Of a DNA stretch of 64,000 nucleotides, positions 26,057 to 34,889 are shown one piece after another. The DNA is from Dyella jiangningensis (GTDB taxonomy: Bacteria; Pseudomonadota; Gammaproteobacteria; Xanthomonadales; Rhodanobacteraceae). The stretch's first letter is position 1. Each line of letters opens with the position of its first letter. The DNA is taken from the NCBI RefSeq assembly GCF_003264855.1, contig NZ_NFZS01000001.1, positions 558,001 to 622,000 on the forward strand. The letters run 5' to 3'. A program made the position numbers and the translations under genes. The notes beneath the pieces were generated by a model. That model ran no database searches and was not told the origin of the DNA. It worked only from the letters and a program-made list of their open reading frames with translations.

Positions 26057-27189
26057 GCACGATCACGGAAGCTGATGTCATCGTCATCGGTGCCGGCATG
26101 GCCGGCGCTTCGGTCGCCTACTTCCTGGCGCCCCACGCACGCGTGGTGGTGCTCGAGCGCGAGCAGCACGCCGGCGTGCATTCCACCGGCCGCTCCGCCG
26201 CCTTGTTCTCCGAGACCTATGGCTCGGCACAGGTGCGCGCGCTGTCGCGGGCCACGCGGCCATTCCTGGAGCGTCCGCCCGAAGGCTTCGCCCAGCATCC
26301 GATCCTGTCGCCGCGTGGCACGGTGATCATCGGCAGCAGCGAGCAGGCGGGCGCCGTGCAGGCGATGTACGAGGAGATGGCGCCGCTCGGCGATGGCGTG
26401 CGCATGGTCGACGGCGACTGGTTGCGGAGCAGGGTGCCCGTGCTGCGCCCGGAAGCGGCGGAGATCGGCTTGTTCGAACCGGGCTCCGCGGACATCGACG
26501 TCAACGAGCTGCACCAGGGCTTCCTGCGCGCGCTGCGTGCGCGGGATGGCAAGCTGCGCGTCAACGTCGCCATCCGTTCGATCGAACGCGGACCGGGCCA
26601 TTGGTTCGTGGATGCTGGCGACGAAGCGTTCCGCGCACCGCTGCTGGTGAACGCCGCCGGCGCGTGGGTGGATGAAGTCGCCGCCCTTGCCGGCGTCGCC
26701 CCGATCGGCATCCAGCCCCGGCGCCGTTCGGCTTTCCTGTTCCAGCCACCGTTGGACGTGGATACCGCGCACTGGCCCTTCGTGATGGACGTGGAAGAGA
26801 CCTTCTACTTCAAGCCCGATGCCGGCCTGCTGATGGGTTGTCCCGCGAACGCCGACCCGGTGTCGCCGCATGACGTGCAGCCGGAAGAACTCGACATCGC
26901 CATGGGCATCCACCGCATCGAGGAAGCCACCACGATGACCATCCGTCGGCCCACCCGTACGTGGGCGGGATTGCGTTCGTTCGTCGCCGATGGCGACCTG
27001 GTGGGAGGCTTCGCGCCGGACCGCAACGATTTCTTCTGGGTGGCGGCGCAGGGCGGCTACGGCATCCAGACCTCCGCCGCGATGGGCGAAGCCTGCGCGA
27101 ACCTCGTCCTGGGACGCGCGCTGCCGGAGCATCTGCAGGCCGCCGGCGTCACCGCCGACGTGCTTGCGCCGCGGCGTCTCTCGCGATAG
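26053..27189 (+). CDS. FAD-dependent D-amino-acid dehydrogenase, DauA-like
   Basis: 378 aa. N-terminal Rossmann motif VIGAGMAGAS, HSTGRSAA (FAD loop), FYFKPDAGLLMGCPANADPV, HDVQPEELDIA, TWAGLRSFVADGDLVGG and WVAAQGGYGIQTSAAMGEA. From memory, these segments closely track D-arginine dehydrogenase DauA of Pseudomonas aeruginosa. The enzyme oxidises D-amino acids to 2-oxo acids and ammonia and passes electrons to the respiratory chain. No dauB partner is present. Here it would burn D-Ala or other D-amino acids freed by the hydrolases. Last gene of the seven-gene rightward operon. Confidence 0.9.
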   Translation: MSTITEADVIVIGAGMAGASVAYFLAPHARVVVLEREQHAGVHSTGRSAALFSETYGSAQVRALSRATRPFLERPPEGFAQHPILSPRGTVIIGSSEQAGAVQAMYEEMAPLGDGVRMVDGDWLRSRVPVLRPEAAEIGLFEPGSADIDVNELHQGFLRALRARDGKLRVNVAIRSIERGPGHWFVDAGDEAFRAPLLVNAAGAWVDEVAALAGVAPIGIQPRRRSAFLFQPPLDVDTAHWPFVMDVEETFYFKPDAGLLMGCPANADPVSPHDVQPEELDIAMGIHRIEEATTMTIRRPTRTWAGLRSFVADGDLVGGFAPDRNDFFWVAAQGGYGIQTSAAMGEACANLVLGRALPEHLQAAGVTADVLAPRRLSR

Positions 27190-27213
27190 CACGGCGCCAT
27201 CGCCAGCCCATTG

Positions 27214-27495
27214 CTATACGGTGTGGCTGGAAATGCCCTGCGGTTGCGGGACTTCCTCGTTGCTGACGGTCGACAACGGCACATTGGCGTTCGCGTGAGC
27301 CGTCATGCGTCGCGCCACGATATGGTCGTGGCGGCTTTCCAGGCGCTCGATGTAGCGCCGGCGCAGCTCGAGCAGCCATTCCGCATCGGTGCTGTCCAGG
27401 CCGGCGTCGCGCACGCGACGCAGGTGCTCTTCTTCCAGCGCCATCAAGCGGCGTGAATCACGCAGGCGCTGCTCCAGTTCGGCGATGACATGCAT
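27214..27495 (-). CDS. small coiled-coil-like protein, unknown function
   Basis: 93 aa. Starts MHVIAELEQRLRDSRRLM at ATG 27495, preceded by GGGAGGGGG. The first 65 residues are almost wholly charged helix (E/R/L-rich, coiled-coil-like); the tail is polar. It is convergent with the D-amino-acid dehydrogenase gene, 24 bases apart. No recognised domain. Confidence 0.65.
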   Translation of the reverse strand: MHVIAELEQRLRDSRRLMALEEEHLRRVRDAGLDSTDAEWLLELRRRYIERLESRHDHIVARRMTAHANANVPLSTVSNEEVPQPQGISSHTV

Positions 27496-27571
27496 CGTGC
27501 CCCCTCCCTGTTCTTGCGGAAGGGCAGTATGCGCGCGTTCGATGACCGAGTTGTGAAGGCGGTAGGCACTT

Positions 27572-28159
27572 TCAGTGCAGTCGGGCGCCGAACACCACCA
27601 GCGCGGCCATGGCGGCATGCTTCTGGTCGGCACCCCATGGCGGACCGGCCCAGCGACCCAGGGACGCAATGTCTTCGGCCCATGGGCAGGCAGCGGGTTC
27701 CAGCTGGTCCAGCGCGCGCTCCGGGATCAGCCCGAGGGGCAGGCCGCAAGCGGCCACGGCGGCGGCCAGCGCATCGGGAAACAACTTTCCTTCGGCCTGA
27801 TGCATGCGGATGTGCACGGCAAGAATCTGCGCGGTGGTCCAGGCCGGCATGGGCGGCGCCGTCAGCACGCTGCCGCCGGCAATGTCGTGCCCCGCCTCAC
27901 GCAGCTGGCACACCCAGCGATCCACGGAGCTGGCGGAGGCTTCCCGCGCGGCGGCCATGCCGCGTTGGACCAGCGCATCGGCCTGGCTCGGCGTCATGCC
28001 CTCGGCGGCGTGATAGGGCTGCCTGGCCCAGGCGGCATCGTGCGTGGCCACGAGCTCGAGGCGTCGACGGTCGATCAGGCGCGGATGCTCGTCCTGGAGC
28101 GCCACCGCCACCGCGGCAGCCCAGCCGGAGTGCGCCTTGAACCCGATGGCGACCTTCAT
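27572..28159 (-). CDS. conserved hypothetical protein, 195 aa
   Basis: Starts [21 protein letters not shown] at ATG 28159 with GGGGAG upstream. It is soluble with alternating alpha/beta character. The front half ([30 protein letters not shown]) resembles a nucleotide-binding-like or Rossmannoid opening. Later it has [20 protein letters not shown]. It diverges from trpG with about 170 bases between them. I have no family name; it lies immediately beside the trp genes but nothing links it to tryptophan. Confidence 0.7.
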   Translation of the reverse strand: MKVAIGFKAHSGWAAAVAVALQDEHPRLIDRRRLELVATHDAAWARQPYHAAEGMTPSQADALVQRGMAAAREASASSVDRWVCQLREAGHDIAGGSVLTAPPMPAWTTAQILAVHIRMHQAEGKLFPDALAAAVAACGLPLGLIPERALDQLEPAACPWAEDIASLGRWAGPPWGADQKHAAMAALVVFGARLH

Positions 28160-28333
28160 GGCCTCGCTCCCCATGCTGTGGCGCATGGTCTGGAAATCCG
28201 GCCTCGATATAGCACGGTCCAGGGCGAGGAAACGTCGAGGTTGCTGCAGTGCGGCGCGGGTTTGAGCACAATGCAGGTTCCGGCGCCGCCTTCGGCCCGG
28301 TTCCTGGCACTCAACCCCCATGTTGGCGTCCCC

Positions 28334-28930
28334 ATGCTCCTGATGATCGACAACTACGACAGCTTCACCTTCAACCTCGTGCAGTACCTGGGCGAGCTAG
28401 GGCAGTCGGTGAAAGTAGTGCGCAACGATGCGCTCGATGTGGCGGGTATCCGCGCGCTCAAGCCCACGCACATCATGATCTCGCCGGGGCCGGGCACGCC
28501 GGACGACGCCGGCGTGTCGCTGGACGTGCTGAGTGAGCTCGCCGGGGAGATCCCGGTGTTCGGCGTATGCCTGGGCCACCAGGCGATCGGCCAGGTGTTC
28601 GGTGGCAAGGTGATCCGCGCCAAGCAGATCATGCACGGCAAGACCTCGCCGGTGCGCCATCGCGGGCAGGGCGTGTTCGCTGGCCTGCCGGATCCGTTCG
28701 AGGCCACGCGCTACCACTCGCTGGTGGTCGAACAGGATTCGCTGCCCGATTGCCTGGAAGTCACCGCGTGGACGGAGAATCCCGACGGCTCGATCGACGA
28801 GATCATGGGGCTGCGCCACAAGACGCTGAAGGTCGAGGGCGTGCAGTTCCATCCCGAATCGATCCTCACGCAGTACGGCCACGACCTCTTGCGCAATTTC
28901 CTGGGCCTGCCGCTGAAGCTCGCGGCATGA
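28334..28930 (+). CDS. trpG: anthranilate synthase component II, glutamine amidotransferase
   Basis: 198 aa class I amidotransferase with [10 protein letters not shown], oxyanion SPGPGTP, nucleophile Cys in FGVCLGHQA, and the catalytic His-Glu in FHPES near residues 170-174. It supplies ammonia to TrpE; in some bacteria it also serves PabB. No leader or clear ribosome site is seen before ATG 28334; an ATG nine bases further in is possible. The stop overlaps trpD by ATGA. Confidence 0.96.
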   Translation: MLLMIDNYDSFTFNLVQYLGELGQSVKVVRNDALDVAGIRALKPTHIMISPGPGTPDDAGVSLDVLSELAGEIPVFGVCLGHQAIGQVFGGKVIRAKQIMHGKTSPVRHRGQGVFAGLPDPFEATRYHSLVVEQDSLPDCLEVTAWTENPDGSIDEIMGLRHKTLKVEGVQFHPESILTQYGHDLLRNFLGLPLKLAA

Positions 28931-29994
28931 ACGGTGCATCGACCGTCGGCCGCCGCGTCACCATCACGCCGCAGGAAGCCCTGCAACGCACGATCGAGCA
29001 TCGCGAGATCTTCCATGACGAGATGATCGAGCTGATGCGTCAGATCATGCGCGGCGAAGTCAGCCCGCTGATGACCGCGGCGATCATCACCGGCCTGCGC
29101 GTGAAGAAGGAAACCGTCGGCGAGATCACCGGCGCGGCGCGCGTGATGCGCGAGCTGTCGGCCAAGGTGGAGCTGCCGGCGCACGAGCATTTCGTCGACA
29201 TCGTCGGCACCGGCGGCGATGGCGCGTCGAGCTTCAACATTTCCACCGCTTCCATGTTCGTCGCCGCCGCGGCAGGCGCACGCATCGCCAAGCACGGCGG
29301 GCGCAGCGTGTCGTCCAAGTCGGGCAGCGCAGACGTGCTCGAAGCACTGGGCGCGGTGATCGACCTCTCGCCCGCCAAGGTCGCGCAATGCATGGAGGAA
29401 ACCGGCATCGGCTTCATGTTCGCGCCCAATCATCATCCGGCGATGAAGGTGGTGGCGCCGGTGCGCAAGGAAATGGGCGTGCGCACGCTGTTCAACATCC
29501 TCGGGCCGCTCACCAATCCGGCCGGCGCGCCGAACATGCTGATGGGCGTGTTCCACCCCGACCTCGTCGGCATCCAGGTGCGCGTGCTGCAGCAGCTGGG
29601 CACGAAGCACGCGCTGGTGGTGTGGGGCCGCGACGGCATGGATGAAATCTCGCTGGGTGCAGCGACGCTGGTCGGCGAGCTGCGCGACGGCAACGTGCGC
29701 GAGTACGAGGTGGAGCCGGAGGATTTCGGCCTAGCCATGGCGTCCAGCCGCAACCTGCGCGTGGAAAACGCCGAGGAATCGCGCGCCATGCTGCTGGAAG
29801 CACTCGAAGGACGCCGCGGCGTGCCGCACGACATCGTCTGCCTCAATGCGGGCGCAGCGTTGTATGCGGCCAACGTGGTGGATTCCATCGCCGCCGGCAT
29901 CGAGCTGGCCCGAAACACCATCGCAGCGGGCGCGGCCCGTGCGAAAATGGACGACTTCGTGGCGACGACGCGGCGTCTGGCGCAAGCCTGCTGA
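28927..29994 (+). CDS. trpD: anthranilate phosphoribosyltransferase
   Basis: 355 aa. Transfers phosphoribose from PRPP to anthranilate. It has the [15 protein letters not shown] loop (about residues 94-104), [47 protein letters not shown] and [10 protein letters not shown], all typical. The ATG overlaps the trpG stop, and trpC follows 42 bases later. The N-terminal extension of about 15 residues is not unusual. Confidence 0.97.
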   Translation: MNGASTVGRRVTITPQEALQRTIEHREIFHDEMIELMRQIMRGEVSPLMTAAIITGLRVKKETVGEITGAARVMRELSAKVELPAHEHFVDIVGTGGDGASSFNISTASMFVAAAAGARIAKHGGRSVSSKSGSADVLEALGAVIDLSPAKVAQCMEETGIGFMFAPNHHPAMKVVAPVRKEMGVRTLFNILGPLTNPAGAPNMLMGVFHPDLVGIQVRVLQQLGTKHALVVWGRDGMDEISLGAATLVGELRDGNVREYEVEPEDFGLAMASSRNLRVENAEESRAMLLEALEGRRGVPHDIVCLNAGAALYAANVVDSIAAGIELARNTIAAGAARAKMDDFVATTRRLAQAC

Positions 29995-30036
29995 CGCTCA
30001 CGCCTTCTTCATGCCCCATCCCCGCAAGCTTTTGCC

Positions 30037-30831
30037 ATGACCGACATCCTCCAACGCATCCTCACCCGCAAGACCGAAGAGGTCGCCGAGCGCAGCGCCA
30101 AGCTGCCGCTGGTCGAACTGTCCGCTCGCGTGGGCGACCTGCCGGATACGCGCGGATTCGCCGACGCCATCGAAGCCAAGATCGACGCCGGCCTGCCGGC
30201 GGTGATCGCGGAAGTGAAGCGCGCCAGCCCGAGCAAGGGCGTGATCCGCCAGGACTTCGATCCGGCCGCGATCGCGCGCAGCTACGAGCAGGGTGGCGCG
30301 GCCTGCCTGTCGGTGCTCACCGATCGCGATTTCTTCCACGGCAGCGAGGATTTCCTGCAGCAGGCGCGTGCAGCGTGTTCGCTGCCGGTGCTGCGCAAGG
30401 ACTTCGTGATCGACCCGTACCAGGTGTACGAGGCGCGCGTGATCGGCGCCGACTGCATCCTGCTGATCGTGGCGGCGCTCGGCGACGCGGCCTTGCTGGA
30501 GCTCTCGCTGCTGGCCGCCGAACTCGATCTCGACGTGCTGTGCGAGGTGCATGATGCGGAAGAACTCGAACGCGCGCTGGCGCTGCCGGTGCCGCTGATC
30601 GGCGTGAACAACCGCAACCTGCGCACCTTCCATACCTCGATCGATACCTCGATCGAACTGCAGCAACTCATGGAGTACGACCGCATCCTGGTGAGCGAGT
30701 CGGGTATCCATACGACCGACGACGTCGCCACGCTGCGCGATGCCGGCATCAATGCGTTCCTCGTCGGCGAGGCCTTCATGCGCGCCGATGACCCGGGCGC
30801 CGAACTCAAGCGACTGTTCGCCACGACGTAA
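30037..30831 (+). CDS. trpC: indole-3-glycerol phosphate synthase
   Basis: 264 aa single-domain TIM barrel, not fused to TrpF. Key motifs are [11 protein letters not shown] (about 62-72), [34 protein letters not shown] and LVSESGI. It cyclises carboxyphenylamino-deoxyribulose phosphate to indole glycerol phosphate. Probable cotranscription with trpGD. The HAD gene starts eight bases after its stop. Confidence 0.97.
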   Translation: MTDILQRILTRKTEEVAERSAKLPLVELSARVGDLPDTRGFADAIEAKIDAGLPAVIAEVKRASPSKGVIRQDFDPAAIARSYEQGGAACLSVLTDRDFFHGSEDFLQQARAACSLPVLRKDFVIDPYQVYEARVIGADCILLIVAALGDAALLELSLLAAELDLDVLCEVHDAEELERALALPVPLIGVNNRNLRTFHTSIDTSIELQQLMEYDRILVSESGIHTTDDVATLRDAGINAFLVGEAFMRADDPGAELKRLFATT

Positions 30832-30839
30832 GCATTCCG

Positions 30840-31541
30840 ATGTCTACAGGGGAAACCAATGTCGAGCCGGCCGCGGCGGATGCCATCGTGGTCTCGCCGC
30901 GCACCGTGCTGTTCGATTTCGACGGCGTATTGATCCATGGCGACGCCTTCGACCTGTTCGTGCGCGACCGCTACCAGCGTTCGGTGCTGCGCAAGATCGG
31001 TGCGCTGCTGACCTTGCCGTGGCTGTTGCTGGTAATGCCGTTCTCCCGTCGGCGCGCCACGCACACGCTGGTGCACGTGGCCTTGCTCGGCATGAGCGAG
31101 CAGCGCTACCGCGCCGCTGCAGAGGCTTTCGCCAACAGCCTCGTACGCCGCCCCAAGCAGTTCTGCCGCGATGGCCTGAATGCACTGCGGCGGCACCAGG
31201 CAGCCGGCGATCGCGTCATCGTGGTCACCGGCTGCGAACATATGCTGGTGAGCCATATCCTCCAGCAGCTGGGATTGTCCGAGGTGGAAGTATTGGCCTC
31301 GCAACTGCGTCCCGGCCTGCTGGGCATGCGCGTGAAACTCCACAACGTGGGCCGTCGCAAGCCACTGCAACTGGCAGCCTTCGGCGTTGGCGAGTGGCAT
31401 GTGGCCTATAGCGATTCGGTGGTCGACGCCCCCATGCTCAAGCCTGCCGCAGAGGCCGTGCTCGTCAATGGCACGCCCAAGCTGTGCAAGAAGCTGGAGA
31501 AGGCGCTGGGCCGCACCATCACCCGCGTCGACTGGTTCTGA
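30840..31541 (+). CDS. HAD-superfamily phosphatase, HAD-IB type
   Basis: 233 aa. Motif I is FDFDGVL (nucleophile Asp near residue 26), motif II VVTGCEH, motif III Lys in RRK, motif IV YSDSVVDAPML. An insert of hydrophobic character (LLTLPWLLLVMPFS, about 58-72) could form a membrane-associated cap, as in PgpC/YfhB phosphatidylglycerophosphatase. Substrate is not determinable from the sequence. Follows trpC closely and may be cotranscribed with trpGDC. Confidence 0.85.
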   Translation: MSTGETNVEPAAADAIVVSPRTVLFDFDGVLIHGDAFDLFVRDRYQRSVLRKIGALLTLPWLLLVMPFSRRRATHTLVHVALLGMSEQRYRAAAEAFANSLVRRPKQFCRDGLNALRRHQAAGDRVIVVTGCEHMLVSHILQQLGLSEVEVLASQLRPGLLGMRVKLHNVGRRKPLQLAAFGVGEWHVAYSDSVVDAPMLKPAAEAVLVNGTPKLCKKLEKALGRTITRVDWF

Positions 31542-31570
31542 CCAGGTCTTCCTCTCCAAAAGCCGCTTTT

Positions 31571-31630
31571 GCGGGAGCGTACCCTGTGCGCGACTGGGCA
31601 CGTCCGGTCGCGCACAGGGTGCGCTCCCAC
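31571..31630. repeat. REP-like inverted pair, variant
   Basis: GCGGGAGCGTACCCTGTGC and its inverted partner GCACAGGGTGCGCTCCCAC face each other across about 20 bases, forming a long hairpin after the HAD gene. It is a variant of the TGTAGGAGCGCAC family. Confidence 0.75.
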
Positions 31631-31705
31631 AGCATGGCGAATGCTTGCTTCCATCACGGCCGCGGAACTACGTTAGGGCTTACATAAGCATCACAGGGAC
31701 TTGCC

Positions 31706-32692
31706 ATGTACCTTCCGTCGCTCGCCCAACTTGCGCTCGGCAGCCGGCTCAAGTCGCTTAGCGACCATTTCTACGGCGCCGTCGACGAGGTCTACCGCAC
31801 CTGTGGCGCCGGCGTGGAATCGCGTTGGTTTCCGGTGCTGCGTTTCCTGTGGGAACACGGCGAAACCACCGTCAGCGACGTGGCCACGGCGATCGGCCAG
31901 ACCCACTCGGCGGTCAGCCAGCTGGCCGACAAGTTGGTGGATGCCGGCCTCGTCGAGCGGCGCAAGGATGCCCAGGATGGTCGCCGCAGCCTGCTGGCAC
32001 TGACCGCCAAGGGGCGCCAGGCGCTGTCGGCGCTCGGTCCGATCTGGGTGGCGGTGCGGCGCGGCATCATGCAGTCGCTGGGCGAAGACGGGCTGAAAAC
32101 CCTGCTGGCGGCGCTTTCCGCGACCGAGCAGGCGTTGCAGGAGCGTCCCGTGGTCGAGGCGATGCTCGCCGAGCACGCCGCGCTGACCAGCGCCACGCTG
32201 GAGGTCGTGCCGTACGAGCCGGCACTGAAAGAACATTTCTACCGCCTCAATGCGCAATGGCTGGAACGCCACTTCCGCATCGAGGACATCGACCGGGTGC
32301 TGCTGGGTGACCCTGAGCGCTACGTGCTGGCGCCCGGCGGAGCGATCTTCTTCGCCCGCCTGGCCGGCGAGGTCATTGGCACTTGCGCGTTGCTGCAGGA
32401 ATCGCCGGGTGTCTACGAGCTTTCCAAGATGGGCGTCGACGAGACCTTTCGCGGCATGGGTGCCGGGCGCAGCCTGCTGGCGGCGGCCATTGCCGAGTTC
32501 CATCGCCGCGAGGGCAGGGAGCTGTTCCTGGAATCCAACAGCCGCCTGAAGACCGCCCTGCGCATGTACGAGCAGGCCGGCTTCGTGATGCAGCCGGCGG
32601 TCCGGTCCGGCTCGCACTACGAGCGGGCGGATGTCTATATGGTCTACCAGCCGGCGAAGGGACAGGCCCGGTCGGCGGCCACCAGGGCCTGA
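31706..32692 (+). CDS. MarR regulator fused to GNAT acetyltransferase
   Basis: 328 aa. Residues 1-150 form a MarR-type winged helix (VSDVATAIGQTHSAVSQLADKLVDAGLVERRKDAQDGR). Residues 165-315 are a GNAT domain with the acetyl-CoA-binding stretch VDETFRGMGAGRSLLAAAI and a C-terminal YEQAGFV strand. Such fusions are known in proteobacteria and plants' symbionts, and their targets are mostly unknown. It stands alone between a repeat and a terminator shared with the convergent clp gene. Confidence 0.88.
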   Translation: MYLPSLAQLALGSRLKSLSDHFYGAVDEVYRTCGAGVESRWFPVLRFLWEHGETTVSDVATAIGQTHSAVSQLADKLVDAGLVERRKDAQDGRRSLLALTAKGRQALSALGPIWVAVRRGIMQSLGEDGLKTLLAALSATEQALQERPVVEAMLAEHAALTSATLEVVPYEPALKEHFYRLNAQWLERHFRIEDIDRVLLGDPERYVLAPGGAIFFARLAGEVIGTCALLQESPGVYELSKMGVDETFRGMGAGRSLLAAAIAEFHRREGRELFLESNSRLKTALRMYEQAGFVMQPAVRSGSHYERADVYMVYQPAKGQARSAATRA

Positions 32693-32700
32693 AACGAAGA

Positions 32701-32726
32701 CGCCGCCCGGCCAGGACCGGGCGGCG
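32701..32726. terminator. GC-rich bidirectional hairpin
   Basis: Perfect ten-pair stem CGCCGCCCGG / CCGGGCGGCG with a six-base loop between the convergent stops of the MarR-GNAT and clp genes. No U-run; the call rests on position. Confidence 0.6.
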
Positions 32727-32774
32727 TGCTTGGGCTCGCTTGCCCCGGCAGCGCCGGGACAGACGACATGGTGC

Positions 32775-33470
32775 TCAGCGCGTGCCGCGCACCACGATGG
32801 TCTTGCCGGCCACGTCGATCATGCGCTGTTCTTCCAGCTGCTTGAGCACGCGGCCAACCATTTCGCGGGAACAGCCCACGATGCGGCTCACTTCCTGGCG
32901 CGAAATGCGGATCTGGGTGCCGTCGGGATGGGTCATCGCATCCGGCTCCTGGCACAGGTCCAGCAGGGTCTTGGAGATGCGGTTGGTCACGTCCATGAAG
33001 GCCATGCGGCTCACCTGGCGCGAGGTGCGCAGCAGGCGGTGCGTGAGCTGGGAGCCGATCGCGAACAGGATCTTCGGGCATTCCTCGCGCAGCGGGCCTT
33101 CCATCAGCTGGAACAGGCGCTCGTAGCTGATTTCGGCCATTTCGCAGGCAGTGCGGGTGCGCACCATCGACTCGCGCTGCGCCTGCTCGACGAACAGGCC
33201 CATCTCGCCGATGAACTGGCCGCGGCTCAGGTAGGCCAGGATCAGCTCGCGTCCCTGTTCATCTTCCGTGCAAACGGCCAGCGAGCCATCGACGATGTAG
33301 TACAGGGTGTTCGCCGGGTCGCCGGGCCGGATGATGGCCGTCTTGCCCGGGTAGCGGCGCCGGTGGCAAAGCGCCAGGAAGCGCTCCATCGAGGCCGGAT
33401 CCGGCGCAAAGCTGGCCGGTGCCTGGGAACGTTCGAAAGCTTGCTGTAGCTGGTATTTGAGTTGCGCCAC
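32775..33470 (-). CDS. clp: Clp, CRP-family global regulator
   Basis: 231 aa. Cyclic-nucleotide-binding beta-roll (about 30-130; HRRRYPGKTAIIRPGDPANTLYYIVDGS, FIGEMGLF), dimer helix, and HTH SRQEVSRIVGCSREMVGRVLKQL. This matches Xanthomonas Clp, where c-di-GMP inhibits DNA binding and virulence, exoenzyme and motility genes are targets. GTG 33470 gives the length and N-terminal spacing of Xanthomonas Clp (230 aa). A TTG at 33524 has a better Shine-Dalgarno (GGAGG, eight bases) and would add 18 residues, but its first codons form a strong hairpin. Start is therefore uncertain, product is not. Confidence 0.93.
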   Translation of the reverse strand: MAQLKYQLQQAFERSQAPASFAPDPASMERFLALCHRRRYPGKTAIIRPGDPANTLYYIVDGSLAVCTEDEQGRELILAYLSRGQFIGEMGLFVEQAQRESMVRTRTACEMAEISYERLFQLMEGPLREECPKILFAIGSQLTHRLLRTSRQVSRMAFMDVTNRISKTLLDLCQEPDAMTHPDGTQIRISRQEVSRIVGCSREMVGRVLKQLEEQRMIDVAGKTIVVRGTR

Positions 33471-33491
33471 GTTGAGTCCCGTCGAGTCGAT

Positions 33492-33516
33492 CCGGGGGGC
33501 CGCAAGCGTCCCCCGG
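33492..33516 (-). promoter_or_regulatory. hairpin in the clp leader
   Basis: CCGGGGG..GC / GC..CCCCCGG inverted repeat between the TTG and GTG candidate starts of clp. It could act as a translation-controlling hairpin in the leader or simply be coding sequence if TTG is used. Confidence 0.4.
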
Positions 33517-33618
33517 CAGTCCAATCCTTTCCCCTCCGGGCATTATGGCAAACTAACTTCTGCAGCCGAAGGTTCAGTTTTCCCTTTTTTTGCCGCATAC
33601 TTCACGGTCTTTCGGACG

Positions 33619-33699
33619 CGACAGTCCTGTCGCGCTCCGGTCACAAGGGTCGTGGAAGCTTCCTGCTTCCACGTTCAATTATCTAGCGGGGACCCTTGT
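33619..33699 (+). promoter_or_regulatory. structured 5' leader of speD
   Basis: Two perfect hairpins precede speD: GCGACAG/CTGTCGC (33619-33634) and CGTGGAAGC/GCTTCCACG (33651-33673, five-base loop). The second is enclosed by ACAAGGGT (33643-33650) pairing with ACCCTTGT (33692-33699). This nested fold ends about 40 bases before the speD Shine-Dalgarno, as expected for a cis-regulatory RNA. Polyamine or SAM control is a guess. Confidence 0.5.
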
Positions 33700-33752
33700 A
33701 GCTAACCCGCCCTCTGCTGCTGGCCATGATCCCGGCCTGGAGAGTCGCTGTG

Positions 33753-34535
33753 GTGAAACCGCTTCCGCGCCTGCGTCTGCAGGGCTTCAACAATTTGACC
33801 AAGGCACTGAGCTTCAACATCTACGACATCTGCTACGCAGTGTCCGAAGAACAGCGCCAGCGCTACATCGAGTACATCGATGAGCAGTACGACGCCGATC
33901 GCCTGACCCAGATCCTGACCGATGTGGCCGAGATCATCGGCGCCAACATCCTCAACATCGCACGCCAGGATTACGATCCGCAAGGTGCCTCCGTGACCAT
34001 CCTCATTTCCGAGGAGCCGGTGGTGGAGAAGCTTGGCCGCGACACGATCTCCGATGCGGTGGTCGCGCACCTGGACAAGAGCCACATCACCGTCCACACC
34101 TACCCGGAGACGCATCCGCACAACGGCATCGCGACCTTCCGTGCGGACATCGACGTGGCCACCTGCGGCGTGATCTCGCCGCTGAAGGCCCTGAACTACC
34201 TGATCGACAGCTTCGAGTCGGACATCGTCATCGCCGACTACCGTGTGCGCGGCTTCACCCGCGACGTGAAGGGCAAGAAGCACTTCATCGACCACAAGAT
34301 CAACTCGGTGCAGGACTACCTGGCCAAGCACATCCGCCAGAAGTACGAGATGTTCGACGTGAACGTGTATCAGGAGAACATGTTCCACACGAAGATGCAC
34401 ATCAAGGATTTCGACCTTGATACCTACCTCTTCGAGGCGCATGCCGACGACCTCTCGTTCAAGGAGCGCCAGCGCATCGAGTCGCTGCTGCGCCGGGAGA
34501 TCGAGGAGCTGTTCCACGGCCGCAACCTGATGTGA
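33753..34535 (+). CDS. speD: S-adenosylmethionine decarboxylase proenzyme
   Basis: 260 aa, Escherichia-type (class 1A). The self-cleavage site is Lys109-Ser110 in [13 protein letters not shown], giving a pyruvoyl-capped alpha chain. [21 protein letters not shown] at the start and [16 protein letters not shown] match the family. The enzyme makes decarboxylated SAM for spermidine synthesis. GTG 33753 follows GGAGAG by eight bases and gives an E. coli-like N-terminus; ATG 33726 would add nine residues without a ribosome site. Divergent from clp across a structured leader; ends in a strong terminator. Confidence 0.95.
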   Translation: MKPLPRLRLQGFNNLTKALSFNIYDICYAVSEEQRQRYIEYIDEQYDADRLTQILTDVAEIIGANILNIARQDYDPQGASVTILISEEPVVEKLGRDTISDAVVAHLDKSHITVHTYPETHPHNGIATFRADIDVATCGVISPLKALNYLIDSFESDIVIADYRVRGFTRDVKGKKHFIDHKINSVQDYLAKHIRQKYEMFDVNVYQENMFHTKMHIKDFDLDTYLFEAHADDLSFKERQRIESLLRREIEELFHGRNLM

Positions 34536-34546
34536 TCCACGAAAAA

Positions 34547-34569
34547 CCCGCCGAAAGGCGGGTTTTTTT
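34547..34569 (+). terminator. intrinsic terminator of speD
   Basis: CCCGCC-GAAA-GGCGGG followed by seven T. A textbook Rho-independent terminator, 12 bases after the speD stop. Confidence 0.93.
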
Positions 34570-34598
34570 ATGGCACGCCGGGACGCCTCGCCCTGAAC

Positions 34599-34868
34599 TG
34601 TAGGAGCGCACCCAGTGCGCGACAGAGTCCCGTGGGGCCGCCGAGTCACTTTTCTGGTGAGGGAGTCTGGAGATGCCACAGCGCCATCTCCCTCTCCCCT
34701 CCGGGGAGAGGGCCGGGTGCTCGCGAGGAAACTACCTATTTTTCCTCTGTAGGAGCGCACCCAGTGCGCGACCGCGAACCGGCATGCTCGCCTCAGTCGG
34801 CGATTGTCGCGGCTAGATGGGCGAGGCACACCGCCACGCGGCGGTCGCGCACTGGGTGCGCTCCTACA
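34599..34868. repeat. cluster of three REP-like elements
   Basis: Forward copies of the TGTAGGAGCGCACCCAGTGC element at 34599 and 34748, and an inverted copy ending at 34868. Between them (about 34645-34725) lies a CTCCCTCTCCCCTCCGGGGAGAGGG palindrome-like stretch and a GAGTCACTTTTCT motif seen again near 52450. No gene in this 354-base gap. Confidence 0.8.
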
Positions 34869-34889
34869 GAAGACCGCTACACCGCCGCA

